A stretch of DNA of 64,000 nt from Dysidea avara (lineage: Eukaryota > Porifera > Demospongiae > Dictyoceratida > Dysideidae), in assembly GCF_963678975.1 (NCBI RefSeq), contig NC_089280.1, positions 17,024,780 to 17,088,779 on the forward strand. The letters run 5' to 3'. The position numbers and the translations under genes are program-made. Below the pieces are notes generated by a model. It saw only the letters and a program-made list of their open reading frames with translations, searched no databases and was not told the DNA's origin. Of the stretch, positions 11,501 through 23,500 are shown piece by piece (position 1 is the first letter of the stretch; each line of letters starts with the position of its first letter).

Positions 11501-14471
11501 AGTTTTTCTGTCATGCTTTCATATGCATATTCTATAGACAAAGGTTCATGGCTGCTTTCAATTTTTGTTGTGTATAATGGGGGCATGCCCCTTTCAACTC
11601 GAAAGAAAGGATACGCCATCCCTGGTACCTGCTACATTGTTTTTCTGTCATTGCACTCCTGTTAGAGCAACATAGGCAAGCCCCACTATGCATTTTCACA
11701 TGGTTTCAGTAACCAGCCACACACTCTCCAAGTAAATATGATAAAAGCAGAAATTAACCTTCAATACAGCTTTCATTTGTGAAATGAAGGTTTATTTTCT
11801 GTAACTCAAAATTTGTTTGCTTACATGGGTGTGAACAGACACACAAACATGCAGACACACGGTTTTCCCAAGTCAATTTCAGGAAACCAGGCGTGTTCAC
11901 ACACCTGACCTTTGGTCGGCTGTGGGTGCACACCTAATTTAAGAAAATGTTGGATTGCACTGAAGACGCTTTTGGGCTTTATTCAAGGTGTTATGAAGGT
12001 ATTGTGAGACTGGCTTCTAGTCAGTATTTTTTTGTGAAAAAGTACAAACCTCTGTGAACCCTAATGTAACAAGATATGACATACACATTTGTTATTGTAA
12101 TTGACTTCCTTACATGGTAGAGTACACTGTAATTAAATCTCACATATGATCAAGATTTTCTGGATCACTATCACTTTTGTCTAGGTAATAATAATGACAG
12201 GGTACACAAATGGCTAAGTGCCTGTACAAGGTGGTCCCCAGCAATACAAAACTAAAAACACACACAAGGTGCAGGTCAAGTAAGTTTATCCATATCAGAA
12301 AAATCTGTCACTTTCTGACTTCCATGTCATCAACTCTGGATCACATCCATTGAGTCAGTAGGTCATCCAGATTAGCAATCATACCTGGTTTGAATGCACT
12401 AGTGCAAAACACAGTTCAGAGAGGTAACTTTGAGAAGCAATAAGCCCAGAAACAACATTCTGTAGGAAGCAATGCCAGGTGAACACCTGTTACCATTGTT
12501 TGTTGTCATACTAGTTGCTGTCTCACAATTTGAACTTGCTGTCATGTATCTATGGTGAAAATTGTTAGCCATAGGCAGCAATTAATTTTGTCATTTGATG
12601 TTCCATTATGCCATTCATGTACTGCAATGTTTATAGAACTGATGAATGAGTACTAGCATGTATGATATCCATTATACTTCATTGTCAGCTATGTTCAACC
12701 CATTACACAGCATTACGAATCAACAACTGTTCGAAAAGCACCTCTGCAATCAAAATAGCCACTATGAAAAATACGGACAATTTCTGTTTCGTAGGGAAGC
12801 CATCACGTGCTACCACCAAATCAACACTTTGCTGTCAGCAAAGATGAATGGGACACAAAGGAGGACACTGGTAAGTCCATGAAGAATGCATTGTACATAC
12901 TGTGGTATGCCAAAAGGCACCTCTCGGGCTGAAGCGACATCGAACAGTGAAAAAATCAAGCCCATAGCCTTAGCCATTATCAAGTTACGCTTGTCTGAAG
13001 GCATCAGTCAGTCAGGCAATCAGTCAGTAGAAAATTCCGTTAAATAATATTTTTTTAAATTCCGTAGCAACTTGTTGAAGACGTTTCGGGTCAATCTGAA
13101 AGCTTGTTTGGGCTTAGTTTTACCTAACCAATACTGCCTCATCGTCGTCTGGGAAAATTGAGGCTGGTTTTTGGGTGATGTTATTTCGTGGGCAACACCT
13201 ACTCCTTTGTGGTCCCTACTATACAGAACTATTGTACTGTATGATTCTGCCCATCCTCCACACTAAATTCTATGCTAAGATGTTCTGTTTTATAAACCTA
13301 TCTCCTCAGCATATTTCATAGATTCAAGCTTAAAATGAAGTCTGTAAAACATTTTCACTTCATCGTTCATGGAATTGTGACCTCACTAGGTATTTATTTG
13401 AGACCTGGTGTTTATTCGAAACCTGAAATTTATTTTCTGTTGTAATGCTATAATATATATATACAGGGCTGTATACCCTGGAAACTAGGTGTTGTACAGA
13501 ACCAACCATAATTTGAGGCAATGTGGTATTTCTTTGTGTGTGCTATGTTGCATATAATCCTTAGAAGCTGAAAAGTGTTGCTAAAGAAAATAAAAGCTGT
13601 TTAGCTGCATTAAGAGAAGAGAAACACTTGCTTACACGAAGACTAGAGTTCTTAAAATCATTGTGAGTACGTTAACTGAATTTGATAAAGATTATAGTAA
13701 TACTTATTCTCTCACGTAATTTTCCAAGCACACTGACATTTGATATATTCTAATAATATATTTTTAACTTGAACGTAAGAGAGTCTTACTCATTTTCACT
13801 TTGTAACATAATTTTGTCATCTTGTACTACAGAGAGCAGTTTCCAGGAGACAAAGAAAGAGAGAGCAGTGATATTAGTTATGAAAGTGATGAAACTTCTC
13901 TACAACAATCAATGGAGTGTGACTCTGTGGTAGATGTTACAGAAGATGATTCTAGTGAGCAATATGTTGAAGAAGAAGAATATGAGGATAAGAATAATAT
14001 GACCAGCACAAGTAACACAGGTAAATATTTATGTACTAGTGTTCTCAACGTTACTCATAGCGTTCTGTACCTTAATGTTATGTTAATGTATCTTCTTGTT
14101 TAGAATATGTTACCACTGATGGTAGTCAGTCGTCACTTTTTGCAAATCCATTATTCACTTCTCCACTCTACCGTACAACTACAGCACAATTGGCTGCATT
14201 ACAGGCTCAGTCCATTCAACTGGCTCAGCTACAAACATTTACAAACCCCATATGGCTGCCACCATTTGTCTGGCCCAATCTAAACAGTTTATATTCCACT
14301 GTTACTGGAAATCAAGTGAATGGAACTAATAGTTTATATGAAAAACAACACTTACAGGTATTGAATGGAGTCAATGGACATGTAAGGAAAGAAGTTGGGT
14401 CAGAAAGTTACTGTTCAGCTGTTAAATGTAGTGTTGTGAAAACTACAGGAAATGTTGACACTGGAAACTAA
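2454..14471 (+). CDS. MXD/MNT-like bHLH-leucine zipper repressor, copy 1 (6 exons, 379 aa)
   Basis: Predicted MAX-partner transcription factor. Coding exons are 2454-2553, 9995-10268, 10323-10434, 13565-13662, 13833-14020 and 14104-14471. All junctions are GT-AG, phases agree, and the total is 1,140 nt including TAA. Residues about 11-24 (NLLLIVEAANILEG) match the EAA-x-Phi-LE core of the MXD/MNT Sin3-interaction helix. Residues about 50-115 are Lys-rich then acidic (DDGDSDDDND). The basic region HNAKENKRRR at about 116-125 has H5, E9 and R13 as in Myc/MXD class-B E-box binders. Helix 1, a short loop (YTHKK) and helix 2 follow in exon 3. The zipper in exon 4 has L-N-L-L-L at heptad spacing. 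An acidic segment and a Leu/Gln/Asn-rich tail end the protein. In this family the SID recruits SIN3/HDAC and the bHLHZip pairs with MAX in the nucleus. Myc itself is less likely because of the N-terminal SID. Exon joining is by eye and lacks transcript support. Confidence 0.82.
2880..3480 (+). repeat. Family E interspersed repeat (about 600 bp)
   Basis: Starts near CCTGGTTTACTGAAATTG, followed by a TCTATC/TGTCTG-rich tract and 'TATGTTTGTC'. It ends near an ATTAATTACAAAATC-type tail. A second copy lies inverted at about 11275-11890, with matching blocks such as 'GGGGGCATATCCCC' against 'GGGGCATGCCCCC' and 'TTCCTTAGCA(G/A)TGCATAGCAACA'. No protein and no clear TIR is visible; a SINE-like or Helitron-like origin cannot be told apart. 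Confidence 0.55.
4745..4953. mobile_element. Family D foldback MITE
   Basis: Nearly the whole 209 bp is an inverted repeat. It starts GTACCACTTTAATGTAACG and ends with its complement (CATTTGAGTGGTAC). Inner arms contain 'TTAAAGGGCGTG', 'ATTTTGCTTGCGAGTATTCATC' pieces and the complement. Related copies are at about 18648-18815, 19797-20005 and 46656-46855. This structure is typical of a non-autonomous foldback DNA transposon; no transposase is present. Confidence 0.75.
5460..5720. repeat. GTGTGCT-rich imperfect palindromic repeat
   Basis: Repeated AGTGTGCTTT / AGCACACTTT words occur in both orientations. A similar cluster is at 32030-32115. The ORFs here on both strands reflect the palindrome and are not supported as genes. 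Confidence 0.35.
8341..8472. mobile_element. Foldback MITE (about 130 bp)
   Basis: Ends GACACTTGTAATA and TATTACAAGTGTC are inverted complements. The inner arms 'AGGTGACATCAATAATTAC' and 'GTAATTATTGACGTCACC' are also complementary and leave a short loop. It carries no ORF and is probably a non-autonomous DNA transposon. Confidence 0.6.
9995..10268 (+). CDS. Copy 1 exon 2: acidic linker and start of basic region
   Basis: Acceptor TTCTTTGTAG|GTAATAAC; donor AAAAG|GTAGATG. It encodes GNNLLNG, a KKRKLHKAQ basic cluster that could act as a nuclear localisation signal, the acidic DDGDSDDDND run, and HNAKENK of the DNA-binding basic region. The exon ends inside the basic region, in phase 2. Homologous exons are at 22171-22429 and 47609-47837. 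Confidence 0.85.
10323..10434 (+). CDS. Copy 1 exon 3: helix-loop-helix
   Basis: 112 nt starting ACGAAGG after a TATACTATTAG acceptor and ending ATAAAG|GTTAGA. It encodes RRRNLKQAQLALHQELQPY (end of basic region and helix 1), a short loop, and PILRTILCTAIEEIK (helix 2). Length and phase are identical in all three copies. Intron sequence just after the donor ('GTTAGACCACAACACA') is also conserved in all three. Confidence 0.88.
10748..10987 (-). CDS. Hypothetical 79-aa two-helix membrane ORF inside a family B repeat
   Basis: An open frame starts at MASLWMTIMFIMVIILLSIV and has two strongly hydrophobic stretches, at about residues 5-25 and 55-72, separated by a short polar part. Corresponding sequence in other family B copies (23140-23441, 61300-61440, 62205-62330) is interrupted or shifted, so no shared protein can be claimed. 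It lies antisense in intron 3 of gene copy 1. It could be chance translation of an AT-rich repeat. Confidence 0.2.
   Translation of the reverse strand: MASLWMTIMFIMVIILLSIVIGLQRCFYCSLFIIYGTKHNGYLTFHGWGVRSETNFMIMSGIILSIFIGFTSDNYITKK
11202..11251. repeat. (CAGT)12 microsatellite
   Basis: About 12 uninterrupted CAGT units at the position where family B copies normally carry a short CTGA/CAGT tract. It is the minus-orientation counterpart of the (CCTG)97 array at 61621-62008. Confidence 0.9.
11275..11890 (-). repeat. Family E repeat inserted in family B (minus orientation)
   Basis: The reverse complement matches 2880-3480 block by block: the CCTGGTTTCCTGAAATTG start, a GTGTGTCTG tract, and the 'CTATAAAACGGTTGAGAAGA' segment against 'CTATAAAACAGTTTAGAAGA'. 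Family B sequence resumes at about 11900-12060, which indicates insertion into an existing repeat. Confidence 0.55.
12630..13225 (-). repeat. Family B repeat (minus orientation)
   Basis: Contains CTTCATTGTCAGCTATG, CAAATCAACACTTTGCTGTC, AAAGGCACCTCTCGGG, a short CAGTCAGT tract and GAAAATTCCGTTAAATAA. It ends at a GTGGTCCCTACTATA boundary. It is closely related to the copy at 38325-39010. ORFs in this interval follow the repeat and are not called. Confidence 0.7.
13565..13662 (+). CDS. Copy 1 exon 4: leucine zipper
   Basis: Acceptor ATAATCCTTAG, donor TCATT|GTGAGT, 98 nt. It encodes KLKSVAKENKSCLAALREEK then HLLTRRLEFLKS. Counting from the first K, L2, N9, L16, L23 and L30 fall on one heptad position, consistent with a zipper continuing helix 2. 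Homologous exons are at 31385-31482 and 58568-58665. Confidence 0.85.
13833..14020 (+). CDS. Copy 1 exon 5: Ser/Asp/Glu-rich acidic segment
   Basis: 188 nt after a CTTGTACTACAG acceptor, ending AACACAG|GTAAAT. It encodes EQFPGDKERESSDISYESDE, then TSLQQSMECDSVVDVTEDDS and an EEEEYED run. Many Ser/Thr residues lie next to acids, so CK2-type phosphorylation is possible but not shown. It aligns with 34584-34771 at equal length. Confidence 0.82.
14104..14471 (+). CDS. Copy 1 exon 6: C-terminal Leu/Gln/Asn-rich tail
   Basis: Acceptor TTCTTGTTTAG, stop TAA at 14469. It encodes SQSSLFANPLFTSPLY, a Gln/Leu repeat (AALQAQSIQLAQLQTF), a Pro/Trp patch (IWLPPFVWPNLNSLY) and a divergent end. Copy 2 extends 18 residues further because its stop lies downstream. 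Confidence 0.82.
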
Positions 14472-17100
14472 TCCTCAATATCACTTAACTCAAAGGCAAC
14501 TTTTTGTGTGGGTATCTTGTAGAGACTTTATAGTATTAAATGTGCATATATATATATACTAGAGGTAGTTATTTGTATAGAGCACTTCATTATTTTCTTA
14601 TTGCGAACTGGGCTTATCAGATAGTAGCTTGATGGTAGATGATTTTACACATGAACAGTCAACATAACAGGTAAAAGCTATACCTACTACTCGTGATAAG
14701 AAATGTGACATTGAAAAATGACTTGAGAGATCCCACATTTACAGCAAAGATAAAATTGTGAATTGTCACTGAGTTCTGTAATGAGGTAATGTAAAAACTT
14801 AGCTGGTAGCTAGGTAAGCAAAAATTGGTAAAGTATAGTCAACTACTTTAGGAAGGATGAAAGACGTAGCACTGCATGGTTATGTATTAGTTATTCCTGC
14901 CACCAGATGTTTCCTTCAGTGCTTTGGTTTGATATTATAGGGTTGTTCTGAATATCTTGACCAAGGATTGTGCAAATAGTGCATCAGATTGAGTGTATCA
15001 GACTTGTACAGCTGTGAATTGATTATGATTAATCTCTGGATGATCAACCATTTATTGCTGAGGATGATAAATAATTGGCTGTGCGGGCAATAGCCAATTA
15101 ATCGGTTGGATCACAAGACCACAAGATTGCTTACATTTTTTATCATAATGGATACAGTAAAGTGTAAGAGGAAGTTGATTATTGTTGGTTTTAGTGCTAG
15201 GCATTATATACATTATAAAGTCTTTTTTTTTATTGCAAACAGTATGTCCGGTCATGAAAACACTGTCAGTATACAAACTTCTAGGGCAATCAGCTTGAAG
15301 TCAAAATCAATTTATCGGTTAATCAATCGGTTATAGAGTCAAGTCAAGAATCAGTTATGGACTCTTTGTCCAAGTCACAGCTCTATATCAGAGTATGGTA
15401 AGTGATAAAAATTCATTCTAAGCTGAAGATTCTTGGAACTAGTTTGTTATTGTCCATTATATAGCTTCTTGGTATTGAGTTGCTTTGCTCATTTTTACTG
15501 GCCTGGTCTTTTCCTCAATAAAGCAATTTGTGGTAGATGAATAACATAATGACAGTTTAACTATAATAACAGAATTGCCATTAGCAGGTGTAGAGGATTG
15601 CTTACTTCACAATATTTCTGTATGGTGGTCAGGCCTATAGCTAGTTGTTGCACTGCCAGATTATCAAACATTGATTTTAATTCTCCTATCTTACTATGTA
15701 CCTACTACTCTACATTGTTCTAAATATTTTATGATTGTAATACAGCTTCTTTGGCAGACACTTTGCTGTGGGAGTAGAATGCTGTTGTGTATATATTATT
15801 ACAAGAAGCAGGTCATTTCCCCAACAGAGTCACTACAAGGAGTTGTGCGACTGACACAAGCAACTGTGGTCAATTATTGACTTGATATCCTCACCACCAA
15901 ATATGTACATGTTATATAATCATTTCCTCAAAAAACAATGATTCATGCAATGAAACCATGGCATTTCATATAACACAGAGAGACATCCCGTACACCCATA
16001 TGGTCAGCAGCACTATAGACTTGACTCGCACAAGGTGCATGTTCTGATAGTGTTATCACACATATACATTTTCTGTGTAATTGTTTTGACTTTGTAGCAA
16101 TTACAAAGTAGGTGACTGGTCAGTTGTGTAGTTGACATTTCAACCATTCCTTATTATCAACTATACAGAGTTGTGCAACTCATTGTGCTAAAACTATTAC
16201 TACACATTTCATGCACAATTAACATCAAAATGTAGAAAAAACCTGTCACCCACTAGTCCATTATTATGGGACATTATATAACTCAAGTAGTAAATTCCAT
16301 ATTGGCATACACACATCTGTGGTGATTCACATTTCATTACTGACATTGTGTTATCTGTTTAGGTCATGTCAACTTGATAGTTGTTTCAGGGTGGCACCTT
16401 TTTTCAATTAAAATACTCTTGAGATTTTCACCACTGAAGCCTTATATGATCTCCACACATTCTCCAGACAACCCACCCTTGACAAATATGAACCATAACA
16501 ATTAGTGGAGTTTTTTTTGACCACAACAAGACCAAGGATTTTAGTGGAGTAAACACATTTATTATTAGCACTTTACAGTGACCAGCACTGAAGGTCTGAC
16601 AGCAACTTGTGCTGCAGCCTTAGGATTATACCAAGAGTTCATCTTTATATTATGAACTCTTGATTATACCTATTAAACCTAATACTGAAGTTTGGACAAA
16701 TGACAGATTAGCTAGTTATAATAAGGTGAAAATGGGCCAAAGAAAGCAGAAGTATTAACTCTTTCTTCATGCAGACAACACTTATCCTGCATGGTTAATT
16801 TCCCTGCAGGGCTGTCAAGTGCTGGACAGCTAGAATGTGTCAGCAACCGAACTGCAACAGTTAGCTACTTGTATCAAGAGTCAGTATGGGTTATAGCTAC
16901 TCCTCTGAATTAGTGATGGCTACTACTACACCAAGCTTGACATATGGCTAGCCTACAAGTATGACTTACTATAACGCCGGACGCTGTCGTCCTGAAGCGG
17001 AAGTTAATGGTTGGGTTGATCAAAGACATGGCTATATAGACTATAGCTATAGGTGTACCATGTAGCTACGTGACTAGAACAATAGAAAACGAGTTTGAGA
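14472..17100. other. Intergenic, copy 1 to copy 2
   Basis: No gene was recognised. Positions about 15560-15980 (CCCCAACAGAGTCACTACAA, CACCACCAAATATGTACATG) are homologous to 39080-39370 behind copy 2, so the 3' flank is part of the duplicated unit. Positions about 15050-15400 contain AATTAATCGGTTGG / CCGATTGATTAACCG inverted motifs that may be a degraded transposon. A GCGGAAGT motif at 16997-17004 is shared with copy 3 (42267-42274). Confidence 0.5.
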
Positions 17101-17260
17101 AATGAATTCAGTTGCATTTGGTGGCATGATATTAACTAGATAATGGATTTTCAACGAATTGGCTCAACCCCACTTCAGGTTCTGCTTCGCCCACGTACGG
17201 GTCGCCCACGTATTTGGGCAAATTACGCCGTCACGTCCACATGCCAATGCTAATTAATTA
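16975..17260 (+). promoter_or_regulatory. Promoter-like block of copy 2 (E-box altered)
   Basis: Homologous to 2155-2300 and 42242-42500. It has GCGGAAGT (ETS-like core) at 16997-17004, 'TTCAACGAATTGGCTCAACC', two CCCACGTA motifs and 'ATGCCAATGC'. The position of the CACGTG E-box in copies 1 and 3 reads CACGTCC here (17232-17238), so the palindrome is lost. Function is inferred from conservation only. Confidence 0.5.
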
Positions 17261-17449
17261 ATAGCCATGCGTCATATATTTAGCGGTACGAACTAGCTAC
17301 CTGTGTAGTCTATAGTGAGTCTGCACTGTGAATGTCTATTCTACATCAAACCTTCTATCACAATTGTAAGTGCAACTTAGTAGCTATATAAGACGTTTGT
17401 ATTTCACTCATAGCCTACCCACAGCAGCTGAGCCGAAATTGGTCACGAT

Positions 17450-17549
17450 ATGAGCAATAGTCGAGGCAATAGAGAAGAAGGAAATTTGTTGCTCATTGTT
17501 GAAGCTGCAAACATCTTGGAAGGAAAGAGAACAAGACCCAATGACGCTG
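17450..17549 (+). CDS. Copy 2 exon 1: SID-coding exon
   Basis: Starts MSNSRGNREEGNLLLIVEAA; donor GCTG|GTAAGACC, phase 1. The hydrophobic SID face is identical to copy 1; differences are confined to the polar N-terminus and to one D-A for E-P change before the junction. Confidence 0.8.
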
Positions 17550-20500
17550 GTAAGACCGGCTATGATATTGTTAGACACATGCATGTGAGACAGAAACACC
17601 GTGATGAACTGCCAGCAACTACAACTGAGGCTGTCGTAAACTCAGTAGCTAAGTCATTCAGTGAAGTTGACTTTGTTATCCAGAACTACGGACATACTTG
17701 TCAATAGAGGGTATGTAGTCTTGCCATGGGAGTGCAAGTGTTGTTTACTTGAGGCACAGCTGGCAAGTTCTGAGTTCCAAGAAATTAGTGTCATGGATTG
17801 TTTGCATGCCAGAATGTGGCTATACAGACCCCATTAACTGGTGTGGTGAAATTCTTAGGAGGTTCTGCTTTGCCACTTTATTACAGGACTTGTTATGAGG
17901 TAGTAATTGCATGACATGACTGATTATGCAACCATGTACGAGCGTGCTGATGTAATGGTACATAATCGTCATTCATAAACTTACCCATTGTAGGACTTAG
18001 TGGTTGTAGGAGACAATACATGGAGATTAAACTGATTGTATACTGTGCATTGATACATAGACGGCACTCTGGCTAGGCTACAATGGTTGTGTATGGATAT
18101 ATTCTTTGGATGCTCACATCATGCAACCAGACATGTAATACATGCGTGTATATATGACTGTCCGTGTTGTTATATCCGTGTAGATTTAGAGTTCTACACA
18201 ATAATAATACATGAGTTTGTTTATAACACAAGTATACGCTATAAAGTTGTGTATTGTTTGACATACATGAATAACTGAAATGGCTGCATTCAGAAAGTAT
18301 GTAGGAATGGGTAATGTTTCATGTGTGACATTTGAAAAATGTTATACAATACACTAGTGTTTAATGTAAGGACATGAAACTGTTTGCAAAACACATGAAA
18401 AGCGGTAGCATAAGCAACCGATTAATTTGTCCTTTAACTTAGTGAACAAAGATCCTACAACCTCCCAGTTTTCACCATCTGCTTTAATTGGCTGTCTTTC
18501 AGCTATAAAGTTGTTGTGGTCCCATTTTTTGTAGACCCATTCATTTTAATACTCTGTGCGGTAGACTGAGATCATGTAATGTAAGAATTATTGACCACTG
18601 GTTCTTGTTATAACCATGCAAACATATATTTTCCACATATAAATTATGGTACTGCTGAAATGCAACGTCGTCTCACAGTGATTAAAAGATGAGCTAATTA
18701 AAGGGCGTGGCACCCATTTCACTCACAAGTATTCATCCCGGGATGAATACTTGTGAGCAAAACGGGTGCCACGCCCTTTAATTGGCTTGTTTTGAAGTGC
18801 ACGTTTAATCACTATATCCAGCTTGGCTCCAGGTAATTCTCTCTAGCTTGTTTAAGTACTTTCTATTGTGATGATCTCTGCTAGCTTGTAAAATTCCTAC
18901 ACTTGTTTGTTAACTTTTTGTAACATACCATAGAGTCTGGTTACATGTCGGGCTGAAGCAACGTCTGCCCATGGCTTTAGCCATTACACTAGAGCTGAGC
19001 AATAGTACAACTATCATAATCACGATTTGATAGTAACTTTTATATCACGATAACGATAGTATCACGATAGTTACTAGCAGTTATTAAAGACACTCAATCT
19101 CACTTATATAAACACTTGAATACTCCAATTATGTACACACCACACATCTGCTTTTCTAACACTCCACTAAAAATTGTTATGTGTCAGTATTACAGTTGTT
19201 ATCTTTGTTGTCCATGCTCAAGCTACTGGTTTTCTGAACTTCAACATTATCATCTTTGCTTTTGTTATCCATATTTTTGACCAAGCACAGATATGGATAA
19301 GTAATCACGATAGCACGATAGTATACTATCAAGATCACAATTGTTAATAGCTATCACGATAACCGATTAATCGCTACTATCGCTCAGCTCTACATTACAC
19401 TGGTCTGAAGGCAATCAGTTAGTTTGTCAGTCAGTCACTAAACAAAATTTTAAATTTTGAAGCAGCTTATTGGTGAGCATTTTGGGTCACATCGAAGGTA
19501 CTTTTGGGCTTGGTTATACCTAACCAATACTGCCAAGGCACCATGAAGGTATTGTGATGCTGGTTTCTGGTCAATATTTTAACCCTGACGATCCTTACTA
19601 TTATGTCTGTGTATACCCAGCAGTGTTAGACGTTTATTGCATCTTGTGACACAAAAAACAATTATTATAAAACATAATGTGGCTTCCTTAGCTGAACACT
19701 GAATGTTGTTGTTGGTATAGTACATAATACAAGTGTGAACAGTAGACAACTGTGACTTCCAGAAGTGAATATTTTGTCAGTGAATAATTACAGTACGTAC
19801 CACTCAAATGCAACGTTATCTCACATAAGTGCGAGCAATTTAAAAAACCTCTAATTAAAGGGTGTGGCACCTGTTTTGCTCGCGAGCATTCATCCCAAAC
19901 AAAATTGGATGAATACTCGTGAGTGAAACATGTGCCACTCCCTTTAATTAGTCGGTTTTTCAATTGCTCACACTCATGCAAGACGACATTGCATTTGAGT
20001 GGTATCAGAAGCTTTATGTATTCATTCTCTCTAATGTTACAAGCCCCTGTACTACTTTAGCTTTAGTTAAACTGTTTTAGATGGAAAATGTAGCAGACAA
20101 AATGGGTGGGGTAGTATGAGGTTTTGTAGTTGTAGTTGAAACTGAAACAGCCCCAGGCAATCTTAATGTGTCATGTAAATATTATACTGGTATTAGTAGT
20201 TGTGTCATTGATGGGAATCTTGTAAAGGCACATGAAATTTTAATTATCAAGTGTTATGAGGTTGCAGCTGTTATGACATCACAACTTAATTATATTATGC
20301 CTACACCTCTGAGAGGTCACTAAACCAGATGGCTCTAGTGTTAATAGAAATTATCACATTCTTTGAAATAACTGGTGTGTAAGATGTGGTGGCCAAAAGA
20401 TATTCTGTGGTGTGTGATAGTTTCCAATAAATCTAACATTTAATAAAATGTTTATAAGCCTAATAAATAATTTCAGGTCAGGGACTATTATCCGATAAGA

Positions 20501-23500
20501 TATAGGTGAATAGAGACCAGAAGGATTACAGTGAATCCCCAACTAAGAATTAAGCCACCCAAGCACCACACTATTATGACAACCCACAGAGGACCTGTTA
20601 GCAATGACAGCAAATGCAACCTCTGAAGAATCCACCCACAAGTATTAAATTGTTATGAAGTTTCAACTATACTGCTCAGCCCATTGCTTTTCATAGTGAA
20701 GGAGACTCTATCATTTAAATAATAGTAATGGTATATTACTGTTTTCTCCCCCATCTGTTGAGACGACTTTCCTTATTATAATACAACACAACGTCATTAC
20801 TGTTATGACTACTTTACCATGTACTAAGATGTCATCAGTGCTAGAACATTCTTTTGATTGTTATTTAATGTAATTAATTAATTTAACCCATTGATGGCCG
20901 TATAGTGGCATGGCATTATAACTTATGCATGGAATAATTTTTTTTGTCTCTCTTTAAATTGTTTTGTGTTTCATAGCAAGATGCGCTAGTATTCAAATGG
21001 ACATGCCAACTCATTTCGACTAGTGTGTGTTTATTATGTAATCATGTATTAAGTGTAGCTGGAAAGTTGTATTATTGTTCTTCAAGTTAAAACTTGTCTG
21101 ATAATCAAGACATTACTGTACAATGATGGAGACAGCTGGAGATCAGCGTGGATGTGAGATGGTGGACACCAGTACATATACAGTGGCGGATCTAGAAATT
21201 TTCAAAGGGGGTTTCAGGTTGAGGAAGTTTTCAATGATTGTCAGGGGCAGATCTCCACTCTAGAATTGCAATTTTAGCCTAGCTTTAAGTCAAAGACAAA
21301 AAAAAAAAGAAAAGTTGAACAACGTACTGCTGATTTCAAAGGCAAAAGTATGAAGTTTGGCCAGTAGAAAAAGTCCTAATATAATACACTATGTATAACT
21401 CTTGGTGATGTTATCACCCACATGATTGCGAATTGTCACCCACATGAATCATCAATAAATTAGGGGTGTGTGCTATTTTCAGAGGGGGTTTCAGCTGAAA
21501 CCATTGCAACCTCCTTGTATTTGCCGCTGATATACATATAATGTGAAACACTGATATTCCACATCAGGCTGGTGTTGTCTAATAAATTCATTGTGGTTAT
21601 TAGTATGTAAACAAAAACAACATAGTTTAATTCCTTAGTTTATATATGTGTTTAGATATACACATGCAGAGGAATATACGTATTCACACTTATACACATG
21701 CGCAACACTGAGTTAGTTAGGATTAAACATAAACAACACCTTTTGTGTTTAGATATATGGTTACTAAGTAGTTCTGTGTATTGTAAGGTTGATATGGCAC
21801 GATTCAGCAATTCAGCCAGTGATTGCCAGGAATTCAGCCATCAATAGGATTCACTAACTGAAAGACAATCTGCAAAAATACAAGAAGTGTACCCAGAATG
21901 TACACATTATATTGAGTCTGCAAACGGAGCTTCCAATCCCATGTTGTTAGTATAGTTACAGAGCACTTACAGTGTGATGCTATGGAGGTTAACAGTCGAT
22001 TACATTGTATGGCAGTTACGATTAACTACTACAAGTTTAAAGTCAGAACTAAATAATATGTCCTGTCAAATTCTGGTATATATTAGCTTAAATTTGATTA
22101 TAAGAAAATACACCAGATGGGGAAGTATATACCAATAACTATAGCATTACATGTGGTTCTTTCTTTGTAGGTAATAACTCATTGAATAGTTGTAGTGGCT
22201 TAAAAGGCAATAAGAAAAGAAAATTACACAAAGCCCAAGCTCCCATTACTGTAGAGTCATTGGAAGTGGATGCTTATGCTGTGGATATTAAGAGAGTAGA
22301 AAACCCATTTGTTAAAGATGATGAAGATTCAGATGATGATGTTTCTGGTCACCTTCCTGAACTTGAGTTTCTCAGTACCAAATCTATTTCCCATGCTAAG
22401 ATGGTACATAATGCCAAAGAAAAGAAAAGGTAAGTAATTTATGATTGCATGCAACTGTGGTTAGGCTGTTCTATTATTAGACGAAGGAGTTTAAAACAAG
22501 CACAGCTAGCACTTCACCAGGAGCTCCAACCCTACACACACAAAAAGCCAATTCTAAGAACTGTCCTGTGTACTGCAATAGAGGAGATAAAGGTTAGACC
22601 ACAACACAGAATAGAAGTGGGTGAAGTTATTTTTAATTTATACATATCTGCAGTACATCTACAGATACATAGGATATGATGGATACACAAACTTTAGTTA
22701 TAAAGTTTAATGGACTCATACGAAATGGTAGTATTGTACAGTACGATAGTACCATATAGTAGGGATCATGGAGGTTTGGGTTGTTTTGTCCAAGAATATC
22801 ACCCAAATTCAGCCTCACTCTTCCTTCATAACAGCTTGGTATAGGATTGGTTACAAGCACATAAATGAATCCAGAGTGACCCCCAAACCATTCCAACAAG
22901 TTTCTATAAAATTTTAAATAAAAAAAAATATTTTTAATAAATTTTGTGCTAACTGATGCCTCTAGCCAAGCATAACTCAACTATGGATAAGGGTACAGGT
23001 TTGATTTCTTCACTGTTTGACATTGCTTCAGCCTGAGACATACCTTTTCGTCAACCACAGCAACTACAATACACGCATCATTTGTCCTCCTTTGTGTCCC
23101 ATTTCTTTCTCCACCACCACCTGGAGTAGGTGTTGATGGGCGGTAACTCATGACATGGCTTCAGTACTTTAATTTCTGTAGTGTGACTGGATTGATTGCA
23201 GAGGCATTTCTTGTATCAGTGGAACATAGCTGGAACTGAAGCAAAATGGCCACTTCGCTATAGTTGGGGCATGCGTTCAACCATAATTTCTGTAGTGGCT
23301 GGATTGATTGCAGAAGCAATTGTTATACTGTTCTTTGTTTATAACACTATATTGGGTGGAACACAGCTGAAAAATAAGCAGAATGGCAACTTTACATTTC
23401 AGTCATTGATAATTGGGGCACGTGTTCAGTCACATAATTGAACAATTCCCTGAGGACAAGGTCCGTAAAGGGAGTTGTAATTGTATGAGGAGGTGGAGGA

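Larger units (their letters stand above)
10435..13564 (+). other. Copy 1 intron 3 (3.1 kb), repeat-filled
   Basis: The intron consists mostly of two minus-oriented family B repeats (10545-12060, split by a family E insert, and about 12630-13225) plus a (CAGT)n tract. No exon was found in the remaining sequence. Confidence 0.6.
17550..22170 (+). other. Copy 2 intron 1 (4.6 kb)
   Basis: Contains a family D foldback (18648-18815), a family B copy split by a hAT-like MITE (18870-19600), a second family D copy (19797-20005), introns-old sequence homologous to copies 1 and 3 (about 20225-20640), and a CAGTGGCGGATCTAG element (21181-21529). No additional exon was seen. Confidence 0.6.

Noticed and set aside
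9995..13662. Calling the gene MYC
   Set aside because: The basic region and HLH do resemble Myc, but the N-terminal SID-like helix and the absence of Myc boxes favour MXD/MNT.
19688..19981. 97-aa minus-strand ORF
   Set aside because: It coincides with the family D palindrome, and a similar peptide appears at 46749 from another copy; it is a repeat translation.
20886..20940. Second piggyBac-like end (TTAACCCATTGATGGCC)
   Set aside because: No matching inverted end or second TTAA flank was found nearby.
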